Source of the DNA: Blepharisma stoltei
Lineage: Eukaryota; Ciliophora; Heterotrichea; Heterotrichida; Blepharismidae
Assembly: GCA_914767885.1 (NCBI GenBank)
Contig: CAJZBQ010000030.1
Coordinates: 796,909 to 860,908, forward strand
Reading direction: 5' to 3'
DNA: 64,000 bases
The notes under the pieces were generated by a model. The model did no database searches. It saw only the letters and a list, made by a program, of their open reading frames with translations, and was not told the DNA's origin. Shown here in pieces: positions 1 to 9,600 of this stretch; positions within the stretch are counted from its first letter, which is position 1, and each line of letters begins with the position of its first letter. Both the position numbers and the translations under genes were made by a program.

Positions 1-300
1 ATGGATTTAAGCCATGAAGACTGCAAAGTTCCATTATATATGAACAGAATTATTACAAAAGTCACAAGAATAAGCTGGGAAAGCCAGCCTCAGCATTCTC
101 CTAAACGACAGGATTCATTTAACCAGCAAATTCCAAGACAAGAGCCATTCTCTCAACAGATTCCTCAAAAGCCAGTACAACCTCAGTCTCCTCCACCTAA
201 GGTGTCACCTTCATTGAATATATTTGAGCCAGAGCCAGCCAGTCAGCATGTTAACAGGAAACCAAATGAAGCTCAATTTGATTTTTTATTCCCAAGCTAA
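1..300 (+). CDS. C-terminal part of an unidentified protein (5' end outside window)
   Basis: An open frame runs from the first base to a TAA at 298-300. The first codon is ATG, but this is probably chance; the gene likely begins upstream. The 99 visible residues start with a short ordered-looking stretch and continue as a Gln/Pro/Ser-rich tail (repeats of SQQIP and PQSPPP type) ending in FDFLFPS. No domain is recognised. Low-complexity tails with short aromatic motifs of this kind occur in endocytic adaptors, but nothing here proves that. Confidence 0.55.
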   Translation: MDLSHEDCKVPLYMNRIITKVTRISWESQPQHSPKRQDSFNQQIPRQEPFSQQIPQKPVQPQSPPPKVSPSLNIFEPEPASQHVNRKPNEAQFDFLFPS

Positions 301-358
301 TCCAAAAAAAAATTTAATAAAATTCAATAAAAGAAAGAAATAGCGCTATAATTTTAAT

Positions 359-709
359 ATGGGATGCTATTGTTCAGGGGAAGATCGACATAGTGATTTT
401 CATGGTTGTGTAAACCCTTTTGTTCAGGTGGTTAATGACCAAATTAAAGAATATGATGTAATTATATATTCAAAATCGAAAGATGAAAAGTCCTTTGAAG
501 CGAAAAACTTATTGCGAAAATATTCCATTGCATTTGAGTACTTTGAACTTGACAAATTAAACGATGATAACCAAGTCCACTGTGTTTTAGTAGAGTTAAC
601 AGAAAAAAGGCACCCTCCTTATATATTTATCAATGGGAAATTTTGGGGAGGCATAGTTGAGCTACAAAAAGGGTTAGAATCAGGAGAAATCAAAGCATTA
701 TTAGCATAA
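359..709 (+). CDS. Glutaredoxin-like protein without the active-site cysteines
   Basis: 116 residues, ATG to TAA. Residues about 33-114 follow the glutaredoxin fold: beta strand DVIIYSKS, helix, strand FEYFELDKL, then PPYIFINGKFWGG, the usual glutathione-site and GG region, and a C-terminal helix LQKGLESGEIKALL. At the normal CPYC/CGFS site the sequence is KDEK, so no redox cysteine is present and the TVP loop reads HPP. The N-terminus MGCYCSG could be myristoylated and palmitoylated. A catalytic role as a thiol reductase is unlikely; a binding or scaffold role is inferred. It lies 44 bp upstream of the next gene on the same strand. Confidence 0.7.
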   Translation: MGCYCSGEDRHSDFHGCVNPFVQVVNDQIKEYDVIIYSKSKDEKSFEAKNLLRKYSIAFEYFELDKLNDDNQVHCVLVELTEKRHPPYIFINGKFWGGIVELQKGLESGEIKALLA

Positions 710-753
710 GTATTTTAAATTCTTATAATTTTACATGAAAGTAATAATTTAAA

Positions 754-1953
754 ATGGATTTCGATAATAGAGACAATATCTGGGAAGAGCTTTTGCAGCA
801 CAAAGCAGACCTAGTTCAATCATTTAATAAATCAAACTGCTGCAAAATATGCTTGTGCTTAGAACTTTTGAAATTTTCAGTATGCCAAGAAGGCTGCTAC
901 CCTCAGGGTGTTGAAGATTCTCTTTTGATTTCCCGGCTTCTTGACGGAATTTTAGACAGAAACTCTATATCTCGCATATCTGAATCTTTACAGACTCATT
1001 TTTCCAATATTTCATCTACAATTTCCTCACAAGCTAAGCTTGAAGAATTAGAATCCTCCTTAAAAAAATGCTCTGAAGAATTTCACGCTATTTCAGTCCT
1101 AGATCTCCCATCCCAGCTTGATAAAATCAAGAAAAATCTCGCAAATTCTGAAAATATCCCTCCAATTTCTCTAGAATGCACCCAAAAATTAGAAGAATTA
1201 GAAAAAAGATTAGCCCAGTACGAAGAAAGCCTTAATAATTTGACTAGAGAAAACGCAGAATTAAAATCAAAAATCCAAAGAGCAACAACATTATATGAGA
1301 CTTGGATGAAAAGAAGGAAAAATGAAATAGTTTCAGAGTATATGCAGATTAGGGATGAACAAGACAGGCTAAGGAATTATTTGCATGGGGTAAAAGAGCA
1401 AATTGAGAAAAATTCAGAAAGCATTGAGAAGCTCAAAAGAGAATGCATAAGACCAGAAACTAAAACTCAATTAGAAGAAATTATAAAAGAATACCAGAAT
1501 TACAAAGACATTTGGAATCAGCAAAAAATCTCGTTTGACACTTCTATGTCCTCGATAAAAAAGCTTTCAAATGGCGCCCAGGAGTCTTTAAAAGATCTAG
1601 ACCAAACATGAAAAGAAATCCAATTTATTAAAGCAAGGCAAGATAACTTAAAAAAGTGGCAAAAAGAGTGCAAAGAAATTTCAAAGCATTCTGATAATTT
1701 ACTAGTAGCTGCAGATTCAGTGTTTTCAAGCCAGCAAGAATTCAAGGATTTCCAGCAGAATATTTTAGAAAAACTAGATAATTTGAGATCTGAAGTAGAA
1801 GCTATGAAAGGGCAGCGAGAAATATATAGACCGAATTACTATGAAAGAAACGTAGATGAGGATTATTTTCATAATGGAAGTTTAATTGGGAATTCGTGGA
1901 CTTGCTGCAAAAGGGATCAATATTCACAAGGCTGCCAAAAACGCCAAAGATAA
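754..1953 (+). CDS. Coiled-coil protein, unidentified
   Basis: 399 residues when the TGA at 1609-1611 is read as Trp; the frame continues unbroken to TAA at 1951-1953. The N-terminal third holds a Cys cluster (SNCCKICLCLELLKF...CQEGCYP) that could bind metal, followed by long heptad-rich helices (residues about 100-290) and a second coiled coil after the TGA codon. The C-terminus is Cys/Arg-rich (SWTCCKRDQYSQGCQ). No family is recognised. The continuity of coiled-coil character across the TGA supports the UGA=Trp code. Confidence 0.75.
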
Positions 1954-2003
1954 TAATGATTAATTTATTGATTTTTTATATTTTCTTAAATTTTAGAATT
2001 TAA

Positions 2004-3543
2004 ATGGAAGTTTCAAATCTTTATGACCTTTTAGGAATTGCAAGAACTGCCTCACAAGAAGAAGTAAAAAAAGGATATAGAAAATCATGCTTAGTCCATC
2101 ATCCTGACAAAGGTGGAGATCCAGAAATGTTTAAGGATATATCAAAAGCATTTGAAACTTTGTCAGATCCGAGAAAAAGGGCTTTATATGACCAACAGCT
2201 GGATAGGACAAATTCTTCTGATGGGGCAAATCCACAGCCAAGATCTGATAAGCGCCAAGCTACAAAAAAACAAAAAACACAGCCTGGCCCTCCACAGTCT
2301 GAATCTGGCCCAAGCGAAATTCCGCAAAATCCTGAAAATTTATCTGTAAAAGAGCTTAAAAGCTTATTAAGCTCACTTGGCATAAGGCATGATGACTGTG
2401 TAGAAAAAGCTGAACTTTTGCAGAGACTGAGGGAAAGAAAAAACAAAGCCAAACGAAAAACTGCTACAAACCCATCATCCATCAGCCAATTAGCTATAAA
2501 AATCCTTAGCATTGGTGATCCAGAATGTGGTAAATCTTGTATAATTAAAAGATACTGTGAAGGAAGATTTGTGAATCGTTATATTTCTACTATTGGTGTC
2601 GACTATGGTGTCAAAAAACTTACAATACAAAATGTAAAAGTCGCTATTAATTTTTTTGATTTATCTGGGCAGCAGGATTACGAAGAAATAAGGAGAGATT
2701 TTTATAGAGACTCCCAAGGAGTTTTACTAGTTTTTGAACTAAATGACAAAAACACGTTTAATAATTTGACAAGATGGGAAAGAGAAGCCAGAAGCAATGG
2801 ACTTAACTTGCAAGAAGTCGATGTAGTCGTGTGTGGGAATAAAGTAGATTTAAATGGAAGAGAAGTTACAGCTCAAGAAGCAAATAAATGAAGCTCGAGC
2901 AGAGGGTATAAATATTTCGATGTAAGTGCTAATAATGGACAAGGGATTTCTGAAGCTTTAGATTCATTGTTTGCAAGTGTAGTTTCAAGGATTAGGGTTA
3001 TTAAAGTCAGGCGCTAGCCATATTTGTGGCGACCTCCCGTATGGGAGGTTCTACAGCTTTTCGACTCCAGCCAGAGGGCCTATCCCTTTATGAGTGCCCT
3101 TCCGGTACCTTCTGTTTCTTCCTTGCCTTCAGGCTTCAGTCTTGAGTGTGCGGCTGCTACGGGCGATTGGAGTAGCTTGATTCCAAGGATCAAGTCTTTG
3201 GAGTATATCTGATGTCGAAGTGCCTTTCTTCGACAGCTACAGGAAAAAGACTGCTCCCCTGCGGCCTGAGCAAAACCCCCAGTTTTTCGGTTGAGGAATG
3301 CCCATGGGTCCTCGGATCCAAAGGACCTCCATTTCCAACCACAGGAAAGCAGCCAAAACCTACCCGGATGCACACGTCTTGAGCTTGCATTTATTCTCGG
3401 CTCGGGTCCGTCCCATTTCGCCGTAGCCATAAGGTCTGGACTGCTACGCCAATAGGGCTGGTTGACACGTGCCGCCATTTTATGTATATGTCATTTCAAG
3501 GAATTTGAGGAATAGAGAATCACTGCTGTCAAGTTTAATATAA
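2004..3543 (+). CDS. DnaJ-SAP-Rab fusion protein, interrupted by a retroposon
   Basis: Domains in order: an N-terminal J domain with the HPD motif (HHPDKGG, residues about 5-65); a charged linker; a SAP-like helix-turn-helix (LSVKELKSLLSSLGI, about 113-145); and a Rab-like GTPase with P-loop GDPECGKS, switch I TIGVDYG, DLSGQQ in place of DTAGQ, GNKVDL and a G5-like VSANNG. A TGA at 2889-2891 is read as Trp. The C-terminus runs into a SINE-A copy (2992-3493) flanked by the 9-bp repeat TTTCAAGGA. Joining at the repeat gives a frame that ends at TAA 3541-3543; without removal it ends at TAG 3015-3017. Known DNAJC27/RBJ proteins have Rab first and J domain last, so the order here is reversed. No C-terminal prenylation cysteines are seen. 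The exact C-terminus is uncertain. Confidence 0.8.
2992..3493 (-). mobile_element. SINE-A retroposon copy 1
   Basis: About 500 bp, markedly richer in GC than its surroundings, flanked by direct repeats TTTCAAGGA (2983-2991 and 3494-3502). On the minus strand it begins near AAAATGGCGGCACGTG and ends ATATGGCTAGCGCCTGAC. It aligns along its length with the plus-strand copy at 15672-16146, including both ends. It lies in the 3' part of the DnaJ-Rab gene. An apparent 132-codon frame inside is not taken as a gene because the other copy does not preserve it. Confidence 0.85.
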
Positions 3544-3939
3544 TTCTGTTAGAATAGTCTACGAAAATATTTTGATAAATGAAGTCAATGGCCTATGTGA
3601 GTAATTTCTAGTAAAAATATCAATGCTTAATCTGCTGATTTTTATTTTTTTTTGTAAGGGTTTTAAAGAAGGCTAATTTTTCTAATTATCGTTCTTAATT
3701 TTATATCCTTTTTATAATATTTTATAACTATATATAATTTATAGCACATAAAAGCAAAAATCGTGCTAAATCTTGATTAAATATAAAATTCATCAAAGGA
3801 AAAATTTATTCTATTCCCCAATTTTTTTACCATCCATACAATGCCAATAATTTATGGCCTTGGTGATTGCTTTGAATCTTCTCCAATTAGTGAATACAAT
3901 TAAATTATTACTTACAGCACTTTAATTACATATAAACAC
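3544..3939. other. AT-rich intergenic stretch
   Basis: About 400 bp between the DnaJ-Rab gene and a small minus-strand gene. It is strongly AT-rich with homopolymer runs. I see no gene, RNA or repeat in it. Confidence 0.5.
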
Positions 3940-4167
3940 TTATCTGATAGCGTGAAGCAGCTGGGATACTTCAACACTCGTAATTTCCTTGCTTACTCGT
4001 CGTCGATTATATAAGGCATTTTGGTCCAGCTTCAGAGAAGGAGCCTTTTTAGCTTTGACTATTAACAACTTTCTTCGCTCTTCTTGAACCGTAGCTGGAT
4101 CATTCTCTTTAGTATCCACCACAGAGTGGTTCGCTTTACTTGACTGTTTTCCTGCACAAACTCCCAT
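3940..4167 (-). CDS. Small protein with a possible N-myristoylation start
   Basis: A frame of 75 residues ends at TAA (3940-3942). An in-frame ATG lies six codons upstream (4183-4185), but the second one (4165-4167) gives MGVCAGKQSSK, which matches the N-myristoylation pattern (Gly2, small residue at 6, Lys at 7) with a palmitoylatable Cys, so it is preferred. The rest is basic and helical with no recognised domain. Small size and lack of a family make this a moderate call. Confidence 0.5.
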   Translation of the reverse strand: MGVCAGKQSSKANHSVVDTKENDPATVQEERRKLLIVKAKKAPSLKLDQNALYNRRRVSKEITSVEVSQLLHAIR

Positions 4168-4185
4168 ATTTTTATAAATTTCCAT

Positions 4186-4974
4186 TCAGGTGCTTAAAAT
4201 GAAGTCGAAATCTGAGCCACGATAATGAAAATCAAAAATAATAAAAATAAATAGAATTTTGGTTTCAAAAAGGGAACTTTCTACGTCTCTTGATAAACGA
4301 TTAATGATTATGATTATTAATGCCGTTCGCCTAGCAGGGCGGAATTTCCACCCCTACATTCATGCACCCCGAAGAGGCTCGAAGGATTGCTGCAAACAAG
4401 GGATTCGCATACCGATATTGACTTTCATGGCTCCTGAAGTCTAAGGCCTAAGCCTGGGCCGAAACTCCCAGTTTCTCGTTAGGCAAATACCGTCTTCAGG
4501 GCCTGTAGAGTCATATTGCCCTTCAGGCGTTGGCCGACCCTGCCCTTTCCAATTGCTGTTCGGGGAAAACTCTAAGTCCCAAGATTACTCCCTGAGGCCC
4601 GAGAAAAGCCTAGCCTGACGTACATAAAGGATTGCCAACCCCTTTCCACCTAAATCTCCATCACTGGGGCCGTTGCCTGCAAGTGTTGAAGAATAGGGTC
4701 GAGAGGTCGGGTGGTATATCATCACCCATTTTATATAAAAAAAATGATTAATTAAAAAAAATCTAAATTTTCGAATTCTTTATTTTTGAATTTTAAAATC
4801 TGAAACCCTATAAAAATCAACGAATTTAAATAAAAAAGTTAAATTTATAACTATGATATTAAAGCTCTGTATTTAGCAATAACTTTTGATGATATCATAA
4901 TCATTTTATTAATTTAAAAAATAATGAGGTTAATTATCCAGTGAATTTGAAAATTTGTTTCATTTCAATAGAAA
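4186..4974. other. Intergenic region holding one retroposon
   Basis: Between the small minus-strand gene and the stop of the PH-papain-like gene. It contains the SINE-like copy at 4311-4742; the rest is AT-rich without recognisable signals. Confidence 0.5.
4311..4742 (-). mobile_element. SINE-like retroposon (separate family)
   Basis: About 430 bp of GC-rich sequence in an AT-rich gap, flanked by the 8-bp direct repeat AATGATTA (4303-4310 and 4743-4750). Read on the minus strand it starts TATAAAATGGGTGATG, sharing the AAAATGG head of other copies in this window, and ends in a short AATAATCAT-type tail. The internal sequence does not match SINE-A or SINE-C by eye. Confidence 0.65.
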
Positions 4975-6009
4975 TTAAGCTAGTGAAAAATCCAGTAATA
5001 ATTCTGGCCCAAGCTGTGCGTTTATTAAATTTAATTGCTTCCCTGATGAAAAGTGTTCAGGTAAATAGTTAGAAACTGGAATATCATCACTCAGCAATCC
5101 CATAGCTTTGTATGCAGATGCTACTAATTCTGAGCAGAAAAAGCCTTCTTCGTTGCTATCTTCCTCTTTTTTGCCTTTTTTTGAGCTCTTTCGGGGACTT
5201 GCTGTAAGCATTTTGCCTTCTACCTCTTTTAAAAAAATCTCCAAATTTTCCATTGCAGGTTCGTTTCTATCAAATTCTAAGCTTCTATATACAATTCTTT
5301 TATACTTTTGATTTTCATGGTTTTCCATAAAATCCTCCCACATATTAATTCTAACCCCTTGCTCTTCAGTCTCAATAATCCCAATCTTCCCATTTCCTCA
5401 CTTCAATATCATTGCAATATAATCATACTTGCTTCTTGTGATCCCTCTTTTTAGTTTGGCTTTCAGACTTTTGCTTTTAAATAGCAGCAAATCCCCAGTC
5501 CTCGCGTCTTCTTTTAGCTTTTCTTCACTTATTCTTGGGGTTTTCCAAAACTTGTGTTTAGGCTTATCAATGATTTTACTATTCCTAAAACCATCAGAAG
5601 CCTCAATATGATAGATTAAAGCTAAAGCCCAGTCTTTATTTTCAGTTTCATTTTTACCTCTTAGCCGAAAAGGCTTAGTAGAGCCAAAAGGGGTTAGGGT
5701 TATTTCGGCAGGATTGTCAGGGTTGTCTACATTTAAATCAACAGTGACTAAATCAAAATTTATAGAAAGCTTGGGCTGGCTGCTTTCAGGCTTGTTGTAG
5801 TAATAAAGAGTTTTGTCACGAAGAACGAAATATCGCCGCTGTCAGCGATGAAATAGGTGATGAGATCTTTTTTGAAGCCAGCCTGATTTTTCAGGGAGAC
5901 TCAGGCTGGAGCGGGTAGAAATAGAATGAGAAGGTTCAGAAGCTGTAGGTCTTAAATTTCTTTTTGGGGATTCACAATCTTGAGGAATTGATATACTTGC
6001 TGATTCCAT
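4975..6009 (-). CDS. PH domain fused to a papain-like (YiiX/NlpC-P60-type) domain
   Basis: 344 residues from ATG (6007-6009) to TAA (4975-4977), with two TGA codons read as Trp. Residues about 40-135 form a pleckstrin-homology domain: SGWLQKRS, a Trp coded by TGA just before QRRYFVLRDKTLYYY, and a C-terminal helix with W (KDWALALIYHI). Residues about 165-340 resemble permuted papain-like proteins of the YiiX/LRAT group: ARTGDLLLFKSK, then TRSKYDYIAMIL, and FFCSELVASAYKAMGLL with the candidate nucleophile Cys. The position where relatives have the catalytic His (SHVGIV-type) is Tyr here (KYDYIAM), so activity is doubtful. A membrane-directed lipid or peptide amidase-like fold, possibly inactive, is inferred. 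Confidence 0.8.
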
Positions 6010-6633
6010 TTCTGCTTATGATTTTGGATAAAATAATGCAATTTTTTAATTATAGGGATAGCAAATATATTCTTTATATCTGCCTATTAAATAAGATATG
6101 TGGCTGTAGCCAGCACAAAAATAAGCTTGCATTATAATTGCTAGGAAAATTATATTATCTTTTGCCTATATTGCTTATATAGGCTGGTGCACCAAAATTT
6201 TCTCCAACGTTTGAAGAAATTTCTACATGTGACACAATTAAATATGGAACGTATGAGTTAGGGTTCTGTTCCCTATACTCGTCCTAGTGAGGGAAGTTCA
6301 TTCTTTCTGAAGGAAATTAGTGTTGGGACTGCTCCGGCAGCCCCAAGTGTACTTAAATCACATTCAAGCAACGAAGAGAGACTCGTCCGGGCCATAGGCA
6401 ACTGTAACGGTTCGACGTTTAGGCCGATTCCACCTACCGTTGCTCAGAGCTGTTAGCTAGTGGATGGAATTCATAAAGGAGGAGCTTGTATTGTTAGATC
6501 CTAAGCTAAGTGGGGGTCAACGAAGAGTTATCGTAATCTTAATCTTAATCCTACATGTGAATTCTCTATATCTTAGCATGCCAGTCTAGATAAGCAATTT
6601 ATGCAACACATAATATGAATTTGATTAATTTAC
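6010..6633. other. Intergenic region holding one retroposon
   Basis: Upstream of the PH-papain-like gene and downstream of UPF1. Apart from the retroposon at 6233-6550 it is AT-rich with no gene. Confidence 0.5.
6233..6550 (+). mobile_element. SINE-like retroposon with repeat tail
   Basis: A 318-bp insert bounded by exact 10-bp direct repeats CTACATGTGA (6223-6232 and 6551-6560). The 3' end is a short tandem tail (AATCTTAATCTTAATC). GGTTCGA at 6419-6425 resembles the core of a polymerase III B box, but no convincing A box is seen. Target-site duplication plus short-repeat tail is the signature of LINE-driven retroposition. It belongs to none of the other families by eye. Confidence 0.7.
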
Positions 6634-9600
6634 CTAAAAAAAGTCTTTTTGTCCATCCAGCTCATTCACCATCTCAGTGTTCGCTAATGGTTCTGCATTG
6701 ATAATTTCTCCCTCAATCTCTGCATACTTAAAGTAGCTTGTAGTATCATACGGTAAAACAGGCTTTGGTAACTGAATTGAGCTTACTCCCCCCCCTCCGT
6801 GAGTGAACAAAAAAATTTTGTTCACTCACAGAGGGGGGTTAATTTTTTTTTTTAAAACAATTTATATTTCAATTTTAAAAAAATCCTAATTCGTAAAAAT
6901 TGGAAAGCAAATATTAATTTAATTATAAAATTTATGTTTTAAAACGCAATTTGTTTTAAAATTAAACAGAATTAGCTCTAGATTTCATTATGCTAATTAT
7001 CACTTATATATCAAAATTTTTTCCCATAAAAAATTTTTCTATTAAAAACATTTTTTGTTCACTCACGGAGGGTGGGTTTTTGGGCAAAAAATGCCGATTT
7101 TTCTAATGGTTTTGTTCACTCACGGAGGGGGGGGAGTTAGAGTTAGCTGATTTAGTGGCCCTTCAAAAATCGCTTCTTTTTCGCTCAAAAAGTTCAATAA
7201 AATATTCCATAGCTGGTCACCAGAAAACAGCCCTGCATTTCCACAAATAATAAGACCATATTTAGCCCTCGTCAACGCGACGTTTATTCTTCTGAAATCA
7301 GCTAAAAACCCAAGCTTTGAACTTCCATTAGACCTAACAAGTGAAATAGCATAGATTAATTAAAGATTTTAAGGTGTGTCTAACGCCGCTCCCGCTAAAG
7401 GGACAGAACCAAATGGTGACATCGCTTGCATTCCGAGCCAAAAGGTCGGAACATCCTAAGTCAACCATCTGCCACCCTAGCCAGCGCTTCTCACCTGGCA
7501 TCGTGCCGGGTACCCTCCTCGAATGTGCTGAGAGATAAAACCCTGAGCCTCTCGGTTGCACCTTGGAGCAGTTCCTCCTATTCCCAAAGTTAAACCGCTG
7601 TTTTTTGTGTGGTCAAGCACAGATAGCAACCCTCACCCCCACCCCCCCCAACCCCTAAAAAATGGCACCCCCACCCCCATCCCCCTTAATATAGCATAAA
7701 ATATATGAAAAATGCCAATTTAGAGCAGACGTAATAAATAAATGATTATTTTAAATATTCAAAATTACTGATTTATACAATATCCACATAGCGTAGCACA
7801 ATCGATTAAGGAGTAGATGGAATGGGGTGAGAATTTCCTATAACTAGTAAGCTCACCAAATCTGAAAAAATTTTGTTAGCAAGTTAATAATGATCTTTGG
7901 TATTAATTAGCAATATATCCTGCATATGTTTATGAACTTTGTGGAACAATGGCTAAAAGTCGAATTAGAGATCCAAAAGTAAAACTGACAATAGCAAATG
8001 CTATTTTTATTACCACTATGAATCCTGTTACCAATTCAGTCCTGCAATCTTTGTACAATGGTAATCAGATTAACTTTAATTTATGAATCCATAAATTTAA
8101 TGCAAGTTATTCTATTGTGCTTGGCTAATTTAATAATTGATGCAATTATCTATATCTTTGGCATTATATTTATAAACATAAAAAGCAAATTTAATATATT
8201 CTCTAATTAATTGCTAATTAATTTAAAATTTATTAATTAATCATAAATATAAAGTAATTTGTGGACTTAATTTAAAAATATAGTGTTTTAATTGGGTTAT
8301 ATTTAATTTATTCTGCTTATTTCCTATCAAATACTTCTATAGGATAAACCCGAGAGGAGGGGGTGGGGGTGCCATCTGTGAAAGGGGGGGTGGGGGTACC
8401 ATTTTTAGGGGGGGTGGGGGTTCCCTTATTGGAGGGGGGTGGGGGTGTAGGGTTGCGATCTATGCTTGACCAGCTGTGCAGAAGTTTCGAGAGAAAACCC
8501 GACACCATAAAACAATTCCATGAGGGAGAGAAAATTAGCGAACCGAATGCTTTTATCATAACAAGTGAAATGACTATAAAATCTTTTTCTTTCCCTTGGA
8601 ATTCATCAATGGTGGAAACTGATAAATCTTCATACTTCTTTTTCCCTAAAGTGCCTTTATGGTACAAATATGAAGAAATAAAAGACTTTTGGCCTTGATA
8701 AGGCGTAACAACTCCGATATTATTAGCTTTGATTTTCGCCTTCAGCAGCTGAGTTACAATAATTTCAATAGTTTTTGCTTCTTCTCTATTTATAAACGAT
8801 TTCCCAGTCGCTGATTGCTCTTCACTACCTATGATATTATAGAAGAAAATCGGTGTTTTTATATTGGTCCAAAAAGAAGCAGTCCCATAATATTGCCTCA
8901 ACTGGCTTGTAACTCCGTTTATTAGCGAGTTATTATAAAAATGAATATTGGAAAACTCTGAAATTGATGGATGCATTCTGTACTGAGTGTTCAAAAAGCA
9001 GGACTCTACGCCCAAACGTATAAGCCTTTCAAATAAAGAATGGTTATAGCCTGCTTTTGTGGATAGTCCTGCAAAAGATATAGGGCCTAATTGGCAGTGG
9101 TCGCCGACCATTATGACTTGTTCAGCACATGCAAGCATAGGAAGCAACGATTCAGGCTCAGTTGCTAAGGTAGCGTCATCAATTAAAACTCTTTTGAACT
9201 CGAAGTCTTCAAGTCTTTTGTCAAAAGCTCCTATACAGGTTGTAACAATGACTTCAGCCTCACTTAATAATCTATCAGAAGTATTGTAGTATAGCTTTGT
9301 ATGCTTTTTTCTTTCTGCAACAGTGAGTTTTGATCCTTCATCAATTTTGTCTTGAAGCTTTTTGTAGTCACGGTCGCTATTTTTATAGATTAAATTGTGT
9401 AGTGCAAGATGGTCAGTTTCAGATTTGAGCGCTTCTCGGCTTCTTGCTACAACTCTTAACACCTTAACACCACACGATTCTAGACGTAAGGCAAGCTGGT
9501 CTGCTGCATTATTAGAAGGAGCGCATGCAAGAATTTGTTCATTAAATTTTTTTAACATGTGGTAAATGATGGCTACAGAGGTTGAAGTTTTGCCTGTCCC

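Larger units (their letters stand above)
7336..8559 (-). mobile_element. SINE-C copy 1 with a nested element (IES in UPF1)
   Basis: Flanked by the exact 13-bp direct repeat TAACAAGTGAAAT (7335-7347 and 8559-8571). On the minus strand it begins ATGATAAAAGCATTCGGTTCG, as the other SINE-C copies do, and ends in the shared TTAAGGTGTCTAACGCC-type tail (complement) at 7350-7390. It is split by a 863-bp inverted-repeat element. The TSD starts with TA, so excision between the two TAs restores the UPF1 frame exactly. Confidence 0.88.

Noticed and set aside
2889-2891. TGA as a stop codon ending many short ORFs
   Set aside because: Conserved domains continue straight across TGA in UPF1, BUB3, importin beta, PP6, pol kappa and others, often at a conserved Trp.
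3080-3478. 132-codon frame in the SINE-A copy
   Set aside because: Not conserved in the second SINE-A copy; GC-rich retroposon DNA gives long chance frames.
6233-6550. A structural RNA gene (SRP RNA, RNase P RNA or telomerase RNA)
   Set aside because: No conserved core of these RNAs was recognised; exact 10-bp flanking repeats and a short-repeat tail fit a retroposon better.
7949-8128. Dynein heavy-chain fragment in the nested element
   Set aside because: Only a seven-residue resemblance (AIFIT.MNP); neighbouring residues do not match, so it is listed only as a doubtful ORF.
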